64,000 bases of DNA from Cryptomeria japonica (Eukaryota; Streptophyta; Pinopsida; Cupressales; Cupressaceae), in NCBI RefSeq assembly GCF_030272615.1, contig NC_081410.1:291151957-291215956 (forward strand), in the 5' to 3' direction. Under the pieces are notes generated by a model. It was not told where the DNA came from. It made no database searches and worked only from the letters and a program-made list of their open reading frames with translations. Positions 1-10,244 of the stretch are shown here, in pieces (position 1 is the stretch's first letter; each line of letters begins with the position of its first letter). The position numbers and the translations under genes were made by a program.

Positions 1-1266
1 TTATGGCTGGACAAGACAATAGTTGTTGATCCCACATGAGGCTATGCTATTCAGAGCAGATACTTAGATGCTTGACCACATTGGCTCCACCCTCGGCATT
101 CACTTCTCGGGGCAGCCAAGCATCAGTCCCCATGAAAACTCCCCATGGAAAACTTTGTATCTCTACTAAGAATCATATGTGTGTGGGCTGCTCTAGAGGT
201 CCGACCTCCTACCCCAACAACTAGAAGGATTTTGGCTTCTAAAACAAAAAGGTTCTAGTAAGGAAATCCACTCATGTGGCCATACATGTGGCACTTTTAG
301 CTCTATAAATACAGAAGGCTCCCAACCGGTAGGGGTTACGCCCTACAAATGATCAAATAAATTTGATCAAACAGGTTTATGGGGAGACATAGTGTCGGTA
401 CGAACTAATCAACACACGTTATCCATAGCTTTCACCATGAATACAATTGTTTATAGTGGTTCAAAAGAGGTGGGTTTTCCTCGCTACCACTTGGGTTGTT
501 CTCTCCTCACTAGTAGTCCTAATGATCACACGGGGAGACATGCCCTCTAGAGATTAAACAAAAAGAGCCTATTGCTCAAGACACAAAAGACATTGGTTCA
601 ATTTTAGTGCACCAATTGAAGTGTTTGCTAGTCTATGAAAACAAGGCACACAATAAAGATAAAAAATGCTTGCCAAGGTCTTGCAACAAAGATTTGTTAG
701 TAGTTTGGATTGTTTCAAATGATCACCCCTTCCTGTAAGCGCACAAGTTAGGTAAATTTTAGATCCAAAAGACTTTGTGAAATAAGGACCTTTGACAAAA
801 TGATTTTTCTTTCAAGACAAGCTGCACCAATTTTGTTAGCTAGATCAGAAGATGTTAGCTCAATATAAACCAGATCTGAAATCCGAATGACCAAAAATTG
901 AATCACAAGAAACCAAAATGCAAAAGCTGAAGCACAAATGCGATTAACACTAACACAAACACTATAGAATATGCAAACACACCTAGATTTGACACAAACG
1001 CGTCTTCCGCACACATAAGTGATTAGGGAACATAGACGTGGCCCTGTAATCTGCAAAAAAGAGAAAGAAATATTATCGAAGATGCAGACACAATTCCAGA
1101 TGTCACAGATGCGACATAAAATCAAAAACGCGATCTCAAAATGCGCAAATGTGAAAATGTCAAAATGTTGTCGGAAATGTTAGATTTGTAGCTTCAAAAA
1201 CACAAAATCTGTTATAACAGATGTTAAATGCAAAAGGGGACAAGAGTCCCACTAGGCATGCCAAAA
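1..1266 (-). other. Internal leader of a minus-strand LTR element (left part outside window)
   Basis: This stretch lies inside the LTR at 1267-2053. It has no convincing ORF; the longest frame (748-1125, minus) has no recognisable domain. The sequence next to the LTR reads TTTTGGCATGCCTAGTGGG on the minus strand, a position and TGG start that suit a primer-binding site, but I cannot name the tRNA. Between about 730 and 1190 there are scattered GCGCAAATG / AATGCG words like those at 2600-2935. The rest (1-730) is low-complexity LTR-type sequence. Confidence 0.4.
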
Positions 1267-2053
1267 TGTATATGGTGAAAAGTGGAAACAACAATATTGG
1301 AAGACTAAATGAATTCAACCACAAAACCCTAGCCTAACAACAACAAAGACCCACCATAACATATGAAGATTACCTAAGACAATGCAAATCAAATGAAATC
1401 ACAAAGATTATACCATCACATGTCCAATAGGTTTTGGGATCTCCATTCTTCCTATCTCCATTGATCTTGCTTGATATATTTTCTCTCAGATTTTATATGT
1501 GCACCAAAGCTCAACAAAGAACTGAAATGTGATTGATAGCTAGATCACATATGAAAGTTTGAATGCTAGTGTAGTTGAGTAGTCGTTTTTGGAGTCAGGC
1601 TTGATAATCAAGGGATGCATCTTCTTATATAGAAGACACTATAAGAAATTGAGGGATAAGATTGAGAGGTGTAAAAGATAAATGGTTGGCTATGATTAGA
1701 GGGTAGGTAAAAGAAATAATAAAATAATGATAGGGTAGGTAGTGTAGGAATTAAGAGATGAATGACATGTGTCATGGGTGGAAAAGGCTAATGAATTAAT
1801 TAAATAAATAAATATTTATTTAATTAATAGAGGAAGTGGATGAATTAAATAAATAAAATATTTATTTAATTTAGGAAAAAGGATAATTTAAATAAATAAA
1901 TGTATTTATTTAAATGAGAAATAAGGCTAGAAGAGGATACATGATTTAATTAAATAAATAAAGATTTATTTAATTAATAGAAGAATTAGGCAAAAATAAT
2001 TAAATAAATAAAGACATTTATTTAATTAGATAGGACAATTTTAGGTGTCTACA
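1267..2053 (-). repeat. LTR of a Ty3-like element (probable 5' LTR, minus strand)
   Basis: On the minus strand it starts TGTAGACACCTAAAATTG and ends CCATATACA, giving TG...CA borders over 787 bp. It is directly followed by a TGG-type primer site. No 5-bp duplication flanks it (CAAAA before, CTCAT after). That fits an LTR with its element continuing to the left of the window rather than a solo LTR. The partner LTR is not in the window, so the call rests on the borders and layout. Confidence 0.55.
1790..2040. repeat. AT-rich palindromic repeats
   Basis: Five or so imperfect units of AATTAAATAAATAAATATTT followed by its complement occur in tandem. Each can fold back on itself. The units lie inside the LTR. 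A similar block occurs at 62625-62710. Confidence 0.7.
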
Positions 2054-3442
2054 CTCATAAGTGATAGTTGTCGATGTGTCATATCAATGTTAATCTTCCT
2101 CAGTATTCGTGTGATACATAAAAACCTGTAAGGGCTGGGAGGCCTTTTTTTATAAAGAATGAAACACTACATGTATGACCACCCAAACGAATGCACTTAC
2201 TAGAAACTTGTGATATTAGAAGCCTACACTTTCTACTTGTTGACGCAAGAGTTGTGATACACGCATTTCGAAGATACCTCTCATATACTCCTTGATTTGA
2301 GAGAGAAAATTTCTGGAAATCCTAGGATTTTTAAAAACTCAAAACTTGAAATGCCCGAGAAGTGAGTGTGCTGTAAGGGGTAGCCAATGCTATCAAGTTT
2401 CTATCTATTCGATCAAGTGAAGTATTTTATTGATGTAGAGGATTCAACAAGTATAGGCCTGGCCAAACCATTTTCTAGGTCGTGCTTGTCTTTTATTTTC
2501 TTTTTCAAACAAATGTTGTGTTTATTGTGTGTTTTTATCAAGATAGAGAAAATCATCACAATCAACATCAGATAGAATAAAAAAATTCAACACTGTAAAA
2601 CTAAGAAATTTGCGAGAAAAACTCAGAATAGCGCATTTATCACTCATAACAACACATTTGACATATAGAATAGCGCATTTGTTTACCAGAACAATATTTT
2701 TGTTTAATAGAATAGTGATTTTGACCAATAGAGTAGCACTTATATTCACTAGAACAAAACATTTTACAATCAGAGTAGCGCATCTATCTATTTCTTTAGC
2801 ACATTTACATTGAACAGTCATGCATTTGTTCAGCAAATTAGCACTTTCACACCATAGAGTAGTGCATTAAAAAAATTTAATAGCACATTTGCCAAAACTC
2901 TTAGCACATAGACTTTAGCACATTTGTGATAGTGAGCGTTTCTGAGGGTTAGAGCAAAAATTTGAAAATTGATTTACATATCCTTTTTCGAGAAGATTCC
3001 AGCTTGATCAACACATACTCAATTTCTCGTCAAACAAGGAGAATTTTTGAATATTTTACACACAAGACCATCTTACATACAAAAATTAGGATATACTTTG
3101 GTGTCTTTGAGATCTACACTATCCATTAGTTGGTTTAGTTCTATCATCAAGATTTTATCTTGCTTTCAACCTAAGAACTATTATTAAAATATTGGCAAAG
3201 TGAGTTATTATCATTTAGAGATCTATCATCTCCTAATATTGACTTGCTTTGATATCACTATTCCTTAATTGTGCAAGGTTACCAATTTCAACAAATCAGA
3301 TCGAAATTGCACTTAGGAATTTTGATAGAAAAACTTTTGTTGGTCTAAGCAAACATAAATTATAGATATCTCAACATATATAGTAGTTTGGAAAGAACCT
3401 CATATGGTTGAGACAAGAAGATAACGATAAAATGGAGGAACA
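2054..3442 (+). other. Upstream and leader region of the Ty3 gag gene
   Basis: Apart from the word array at 2600-2935 this region is AT-rich and without a credible gene. It must contain the leader of the Ty3 element that starts coding at 3443. I could not find an LTR border or a primer-binding site here, so the 5' LTR is either too diverged to see or lost. Confidence 0.4.
2600..2935 (+). repeat. Degenerate array of TAGCGCATTT-type words upstream of Ty3 gag
   Basis: About ten degenerate units of 25-35 bp contain AGCGCATTT, AGCACATTT or AGTAGCGCAT. Examples are near 2632, 2674, 2774 and 2890-2930. Two overlapping ORFs here on opposite strands are artefacts of the array. The block lies 500-800 bp upstream of the Ty3 gag start. 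A mirror block lies upstream of the PMD gene at 57190-57475. Confidence 0.6.
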
Positions 3443-4225
3443 ATGCCATTATTTTCTAAAGGGAAGAGTAAGGATTATTCAATAGATTTATTTGGACAAA
3501 ACTCGAACGCATTGTTTGATGATGATAGTGATAGTGATTTTGATGAACAAAATGTTCTTGATGCATCACAAGATCCTAAGCTTCAAAAACTCATGGAAAA
3601 CGTTATGGAGAAAGATAAGGAAAAATATTTCCTTCACCTTGCACATCAAGGTTTAAAACTCCCATCCAACTTTGATTTATCTAAGCTTAAGGTAACGAGT
3701 GGGAATGGTGACAATAATAACACCAATACCAACACAAATGATGGAACCAATCAAGTTGATACCCATGGAAGTAAAAAGGATAAAAGTTCTCTTGTAATTC
3801 CTTTGAGTACCCTTGTTCAAAAAATACAAGAGTTACAAGCCTAATTTTCTAAAATGCAATTAGGATCATCTACTAAACAATATTCAATTGAGGACATATC
3901 CCCTTACAAATTTAACAAAAGCTTGGTAATGCTTCCATTTCCCCCAAATTTTAGAATTCCAAAGTTTGATAAATATAAGGGGAACAGTGATCCATGTGAC
4001 CATATCAAAGAATTTTACATAGCATGTATGGAAGTTTCTCATAAAGATACTTATCTAATGCGATTATTCCCAAAAAGTTTAGGTGGAAAAGCTATAGAGT
4101 GGTTTTACACTTTACCATGAGGGATTAAACCATTTGATGAACTTGTTGATAAGTTTCTTACAGACTTCTCTTCCAAAATTGAAGATGAAATTTCTATGCT
4201 AGACCTTTTTTATAGCAAACAAAGA

Positions 4226-4323
4226 AATGGATAGTCCTTCACTAGTTTTCTACAAAGATCCTAGAACTTTGTAGTAGAAAACAATGAAATGGAGAGTCCT
4301 TCACTAGTTTTCTACAAAGATGG
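4226..4323 (+). repeat. 60-bp local tandem duplication inside gag
   Basis: The stretch containing GTCCTTCACTAGTTTTCTAC occurs twice, about 60 bp apart, with a short non-identical spacer. It duplicates part of the capsid coding sequence and destroys the frame. The copies are nearly identical, so it postdates most of the decay around it. Confidence 0.75.
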
Positions 4324-4450
4324 AGGCAACTTGTCAGCAAGTGTCCTTATGATTTACTTGAGAATAAAAAGATTGAAATATTCATCCACAATTTGAATAT
4401 AGAATTGAGCTATCAATTGTGACTTTAGTGTCCTCTTACTTTTTGCAAAA

Positions 4451-4458
4451 ATGATAGA
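4451..4458. repeat. hAT target site duplication, left copy (ATGATAGA)
   Basis: The eight bases ATGATAGA directly precede the element end CAGAGAG. The same eight bases directly follow the other end (16855-16862). An 8-bp duplication is the hallmark of hAT insertion. Confidence 0.92.
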
Positions 4459-4474
4459 CAGAGAGTTTTTTAGT
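4459..4474 (+). repeat. hAT left terminal inverted repeat
   Basis: CAGAGAGTTTTTTAGT matches the complement of the right end (CAGGGAAAACTTTAAG) at roughly 9 or 10 of 16 positions, best at the outer CAGRGA. Short imperfect inverted ends are normal in hAT elements. Confidence 0.7.
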
Positions 4475-4925
4475 GGCGATTCTTCGCCAATTGGCGAATT
4501 TCATGTGAATTGTTTGGGGCAAAATCATGGTCAAATCGCTAGGAATTTTGGGGTTAACGGTGCACTATAGAATCTGGCTACGCCATTGACCACACATCAC
4601 CGATGTGAATGCCCGTAATATTCGCCTGAAATCACTCAGACACGAGTATTAGATCACCTCCATTATTTGCCAGCAATAGTAAAACGACCACGTACCAAGG
4701 ACCTAATTCGCCAATGGTAAATTAAATGTTCATTACACGCATCGACCAAATTCGCCAATATCAATTAAAACATTATAAGCATTCGAGGACCCATTTTGCC
4801 CCGCTCAAATTAAATTTTCACTGCACGCCCGCGCAATTTGCCAAAAATGCAATTAAATTAAATGTTTATTAGCAATTGCGACACCTAGGCCCCGCACAAT
4901 TCGCCAAAAATGTAATCATGGATTG
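4465..4925. repeat. Left subterminal cluster of TTCGCCAA / TTGGCGAA words
   Basis: Words such as TTCGCCAATTGGCGAATTT (4479-4502), AATTCGCCAATGG (near 4708), AATTCGCCAATAT (near 4750), AATTTGCCAAAAATG and AATTCGCCAAAAATG (near 4848 and 4900) recur in the first ~460 bp. The right end has the same words. In Ac and related hAT elements such subterminal clusters bind the transposase; that role is inferred here. Confidence 0.7.
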
Positions 4926-5200
4926 CTATAAATACACTCTTTCTTACAATTTTATTCGTGCCTGATTAGTAAATTAGGAGCTCTCGAGTCTCGATTCCCA
5001 TTCCACAAATTGAGTTGGAAAGTCAAAGTTCATTCACATTGTAGGGCAGAGGGTGAGAGTTACAATCCTGCAACACAGGCCCAGGCATTCTTGATTCCTG
5101 ATTCAGAGAATTGAGAAGGCATAAAGGTGAGTAATCATTTCTTCATACTTGATAGTATTAGTTTTAACTTTTAATTCATAGTGAGAGGTCAAGACTCAAG

Positions 5201-7990
5201 ATGTCACAGTCAGACATGGGTGAGACTCCTCAGGGTGGTGAAGGGATTGAGATGTCAGAAAAGGGTAAGACTCCTCAGGGTGGTGAAACTGAAGGGATTG
5301 AGAGGCCATCAAAATGCCCAAAACTTAAACTTAAAGATACTACCATAAAGTCTTTCTTTGGAATTGGCAAAGTTTCTGGTCCATCAACTTCTGTAGTTGC
5401 AGAAGCCATTCACAATAGCTCACCACCACCACAAGGTGGGATTGTCATTGATTTAAATGCATCAAATGAGGATGGCAATACCAACATGGCAGAAGATGTT
5501 GTAAGGGATACAAACAATGAGGTAATTCACTTGGATGCAAATGCTAGTACTGAAGATGATATTGGCAGGAAGAAAAGAAAAAGGAAAGTAAAACTGGGGC
5601 GAGAGTGGGAGATGACAAGGAGTTTTAAGATTGATTGGGTAGCAAAGTACCCATTCATTGAACCGGTCCCAAACAATGATGAACAACTAACAAAATGCAG
5701 GTGTAAGATTTGTAGCTGGAAAACAAAAAGAGAGAAGAGGATGCAGCTAAAGCTTGACACCATAGAAAAACATATTGGTAAGGTTTATGAAAAATAGATC
5801 ATAGATGGAAAGGAAACATGAGTAGTAAGAGGGAAATCAAAGGAAGAATGTCTTCATGTTAAGTATGCCGCGGAATATGAAGAGCATAACCACAAAACGA
5901 TAGTGATTGGTAATAGTGGATTTGGAAATACAATCAAGGCTGGGCTTGAACATGCAGTGAAAGATGCAAACCTGGCAAAGACTGTTCAGATGAGTGTTAT
6001 TTTTCATATTATGTCGAGAGGGCGTCCTATGAAAGATTTCCCATAATTTAGTAATTTATTATCTTTTTTGAATGTTCCTCACTATCCTATGTCACATTGG
6101 TCAATAAATGCTGGATGGGAAATGGCAAACTGTCTCACTGAGGTGGAAAAGCAAAATTTACAAGAGAGTGTAAAAGAGTCAAATTTCATTTCATTATCCA
6201 TAGATGAAGTTACTGCGGTAGATAACACTGCTTGGGTTTGTATGCATGTGTATACTATAAAAGAACACGTCCGCCAAGCTCATCTACTCTGTGTTCGTAA
6301 AATGAGGGGCAATTCAACAACATAAAATTTATATTTGGAAGTTAAGAAAGATTTGAATGAAATTGCTGGTATGGATGACTTGACAATTGCCAAGAAGTTG
6401 GTGTGTGTTGGAGTTGATGGAGCTACAGTAATGCAAGGTCAAAGGACTGGTCTTTGTGCAAGATTACAAACTAGTATTGCACCATACATGGTTTGCATTC
6501 ACTGCATGGCCCATCAAATGAATTTAGCATATAGAATTGTAAGCAATTTCTCTACAATGTCAAAAGTTGAAGATCTGGTCCACGAGATGCACTCATACTT
6601 CTGCCGAAGTCCTAAACGTTTTGCAGAATTTCAGATTTTTGCTGAGGGAGTAACAGGAGGAAACAAGCTTCTCAAGGATGTTGAGACTAGATGGATCTCC
6701 TTGCATGGACCAGCAGAACGAGTTCTAACAGAATATCAATCCTTGATCAGTCTAATGTATGAGCAACGCCTCACAGTAGACAAAGCTCTCGATCTCTTAC
6801 ATAAGTTAAGTGATATAGAGACTCTATTAACTTTAGCTAGTCTTCTCCCCATGCTGGATTCAATGAAAAAACTTGTTAAGAAAGCTCAAGACAAAACTAT
6901 GTATATCAATGAGTATAGCACTCTACGTAAAATGACATGCTTGAGCCTGGATGGTCTATATTCAGATCTAACAGGGCGAAGCCCAAATTTTTTTAGGTGG
7001 CAGATAATTACAAATTTCAATCATGCTGAAATTTTTTTACATTTCAATACCAAAAATGAGCTATGTGTCTTTGTAAAAGTATTTCAGATACCAATGCACC
7101 AATCTAAGACGAGCAAGTGAGGCAGAGCACTACCAGTTAAAAAGGAAGATTTTGACAGGATTGTTAAATCTATTCGTGATAATTTGAAGTCTATTGCATA
7201 TGAACTTTCAACTGAGATTTGTGCAAGATTCCCTCGAGAAGAAATACTTGAAGCCATGGGTTGTGTGTATCCTCAATTTTGGCATTCAAATGGAGATAAT
7301 CCAAATGACGCAAAGATGTATCATAAAAAACTAGAGGAATTGATATTGACATTTTCAAAAGAAGCATATTGCAATGGACAATAAATAGAAGGAATTTTAA
7401 ATTCAGATCATCTTAGAAAACAATGCAAACAGTTTGCATTGGTTATGAAACTGCAGTTGGCTAACTTGGAGAATCCATTTGAACCTGGATCAATCACAAG
7501 GCTTTGGAAAAGGATAGATCAAAGTGAAGCATTGTGTATTGCAATACCAAAATATTTGAAACTTGCTGATTTATGTCAAACAATGATATTAGGGTTGGTG
7601 GAAGATGAGAGAGTTTTCAGTGCATTAGGGCTTTTGAAATCAAAGATCAGAAACAAATTAGACAAGAATTTGGAAACTTGCTTGAGGTTGTTTGTAACCC
7701 AGTATAATGTTAGAGAGTTTCCATATGATAGGGCACTGGCAATCTGGAATTCCATGCGTGAAAGATGAGGGGCGTGCAACACTTTAAAAGCTGGTGGTGT
7801 TACTGCTAGTGCTAGTGTTGAGACAAATGAATATGATGGATAACAGACTCAGAGTCAGCATGAAGATGAAGACATTTTTGAATACCCGACTCAGAATGAA
7901 GATGAACCTGTTAGTACTAGTTAGTTTCCGGATCTTGAGTCCATTTGGGATATAGAAGCCTCAGACAGTCGGACTGAGTCACTGAAGTGA
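5201..7990 (+). pseudogene. BED/hAT-family transposase (decayed)
   Basis: A cut-and-paste DNA transposase of the hAT superfamily, acting in the nucleus. One frame runs from ATG 5201 to TGA 7988-7990 (~930 codons), broken by TAG 5795, TGA 5819, TAA 6043, TAA 6323, TGA 7118, TAA 7382, TGA 7766, TAA 7843 and a late TAG. An acidic N-terminus is followed by a basic nuclear signal (RKKRKRKVK, about residue 125) and a BED-like zinc finger (CRCKIC then KHIGK, residues 166-195). The catalytic triad is still visible: SIDEV, VGVDGATVMQG and VEDERVFSALGLLKSK. The last lies in the C-terminal dimerisation domain, with KIRNKL after it. CIHCMAHQMNLA is the C..H motif of ZBED-type transposases. All parts are in one frame, so decay is by substitutions only. 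Confidence 0.88.
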
Positions 7991-8639
7991 ATTAGTTGTC
8001 AGTTTATAGGTATTTATAATTATACTACAGTTCTTGAGTCATATTACAATTTCAATTTGCAAAATTGCAATACTATAGTTGTCATTGATGATTTTTGATA
8101 TTGTATTCCTTGAATTTGTCAATCAGAAGTAGAACAGATACTTATTTCATATTTTAAATTGTGAATTTGAATTATTACTAAACAATTGAATTATTAGTAA
8201 ATTGGTATTTGGTTCCACATTATGTTGAACATGAAATGCAACAATTTGTGTCACAAGATCCATAAAATTATTCATATTGCATAATCGTTACTGCTAGAAC
8301 CTTTCTACTGTTCTACAGTAAATACTTAAAATGATGTTCATGGCGATTAGGGTTTTGTGTGTTTTTTTCTGTCTTAGTTGGCTAGTAAACCGAAGTTGTC
8401 GTGCGTTGAAAATCTGAGTTGTCCTCTATTTATTTGTCCATGTCATCATCAAGTGTGGTCAAACCGGTTGGTCAGACATGTTTAATGTTTCATCTCTAAC
8501 TCGTAAATAAATTTCATGTTTAACAATTTAAGTGGCGAGTTAGCGAGTGTTGGACCTGTTGTTTGGGTTTAAATCACGAGGTCTCTTGTTTTTTGAGCAT
8601 TAGCATTTTATGTTAGCGAGTTGGAGATTGTTAATGAAA
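7991..8639. other. Spacer after the hAT transposase
   Basis: AT-rich, probably the 3' untranslated part of the transposase gene. From about 8500 on, TCGC and GCGA words (GGCGAGTTAGCGAG and similar) begin to accumulate. I see no ORF. Confidence 0.5.
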
Positions 8640-10120
8640 TCGCTTTGGTCGTGAGTTTGCGACTGGGTGTGATTTTATGTTGTCGCACGGTGTTCATGGT
8701 TAAGTCATTTTAATTTGCGATCATGCAATGTAGTTGGTATTGCAGCTTAGTTGGTTTTGTCGCTTGCTCGTAGGTTTTGAAGTTGTTTAGCATTTTAAGT
8801 TGATATTTGGCGACAGGTAAGTTTTGGTCTGATTTTGTGGTCATCGCATGCTCGCCGATTTGTAAGTCTTAAGTCAAAAAGTGTTGTGAGCATGCGATGG
8901 CGGTTAAGTGCCTTGTTGTTGCGGGATCGCAAGGGTTTAAGTCAAGTTAAGTTTCGAGTTGTGAGCTTGCGATGAAATAAGTTATTTTGTTAGATTTGCA
9001 GTGGTCGCCAACTCGCAGGTAAAGAAAGAATATTACAAATAATGTTGTGAGGTTGCGACTGAAGGGCTTGATGAAGATCAACGACTGTCGCTCACTCGTG
9101 AGATTCTTTGAGGATTCGTAAAAGAGGTTGTGAGCTTGTGATTAAGAGGATTTGGTAGCATTGTCGCTAACTCGCCGGTTCCTTTCCTAATTGTTATAAC
9201 CGATTGAGAGTGTGCGATTAAAGATGATGATTGACACGTGGACTTGTTTGTCGAGTTCTGTAAAAGTTTTGAATGGCAGTCACAATCAAATGCCACAGTA
9301 GCTAGTTCATGCAAGTGTGGCAATTAATGAGACTTGAGAGAAGTGACGGCTTGCATGATCTAGCCGAGATTTTGACATTTGTACAATTGCATTAATGATA
9401 GTGCCCATTCCCAAATACCATTTTATGTTGCGAGGTTGCGACTGGATGTGATTTTATGTTATTGCAAGGTCGCGAGGTGTTCGCGGTTAGGTCATTTTAA
9501 TTTGCAATCATGCGATGGGGTTAAGTCGCTTGCTCATAGGTTTTGAAGTTGTTTAGCATTTTAAGTTGCACTTGCGATCTGGCGACAGGTAAGTTTTGGT
9601 TTGATTTTGTGGTCATCGCATGCTCACGGGTTTGTAAGTCTTAAGTCAAAAAGTGTTGCGAGCATGCGATGGTGGTTAAGTGTCTTCCTGTCGTGGGATC
9701 GCAAGGGTTTAAGTCAAGTTAAGTTTCTAGTTGTGAGCTTGCGATGAAATAAGTTGTTTTGTTAGATCAACGGCTGTCACTCACTCGTGAGATTATTTGA
9801 GGATTCGTAAAAGGGGTTGCGAGCTTGCGATTAAGAGGATTTGGCAGCATGGTCACTAACTCGCTAACACATGGACTTGTTTGCTGGGTTTTGTAAAAGT
9901 TTTGAATGCCAATCGCCAATCAAATGTAAGGGCATGAATTCAAATTGCGCTCGAGTACTTTAGTTTGAAGTTTGAATTAATGCCACAGACTGTAGCTAGT
10001 AGCTAGTTCATGCAAGTGTGGCAATTAATGAGACTTGAGAGTTGAGACTTGAGAGAAGTGACGATGCCCAAATAGTAAATACCATAAATTGCATGATCGA
10101 GCCGAGGTTTTGTATAATTG
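8640..10120. repeat. ~0.7 kb tandem duplication rich in GCGA/TCGC words
   Basis: Two diverged copies (about 8640-9360 and 9424-10120) share long blocks, e.g. AGTTGTTTAGCATTTTAAG (8783 and 9547), GCGACAGGTAAGTTTTGGT, GATCGCAAGGGTTTAAGTCA and GCTAGTTCATGCAAGTGTGG (9300 and 10003). They differ by indels. Both are packed with GTCGC, GCGAG and GAGCATGCGATGG. The second copy ends just upstream of the second gene and may hold its promoter. Confidence 0.8.
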
Positions 10121-10244
10121 CATTAATGCATTCTATCTTCGAGGTAATCCAGTGAATTGAGCTCTGCAACAACGTTGGAGAATCCAGAGTGTTGGGTGTG
10201 AGAAAATTTCAGAAAATTGGTTAAGTTTTTCTCCTGCAGCTAAA

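Larger units (their letters stand above)
3443..4458 (+). pseudogene. gag: Ty3/gypsy gag, N-terminal and capsid part
   Basis: Gag forms the particle that packages element RNA. The frame opens at ATG 3443 and runs to 3844 (TAA). It continues in the same frame from 3854 to a TGA at 4118-4120 and then on to about 4225. The N-terminal ~130 residues are acidic and Asn/Thr-rich. The retrotransposon gag domain follows, with the segment IKEFYIACMEVSHKDTYLMR and then GKAIEWFYTLP, typical of plant Ty3 capsids. A 60-bp duplication at 4226-4323 and a one-base shift near 4440 break the frame further. The reading FAKMID is cut at 4458 by the hAT element and resumes at 16855. Confidence 0.85.

Noticed and set aside
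748-1125. 125-codon minus-strand ORF
   Set aside because: Cys/Val/Ile-rich without a domain, in an LTR element leader. It looks like a chance frame over GCGCAAATG words.
2522-2836. Two overlapping ORFs on opposite strands (2522-2836 and 2610-2813)
   Set aside because: Both arise from the degenerate TAGCGCATTT array, which is stop-poor by composition.
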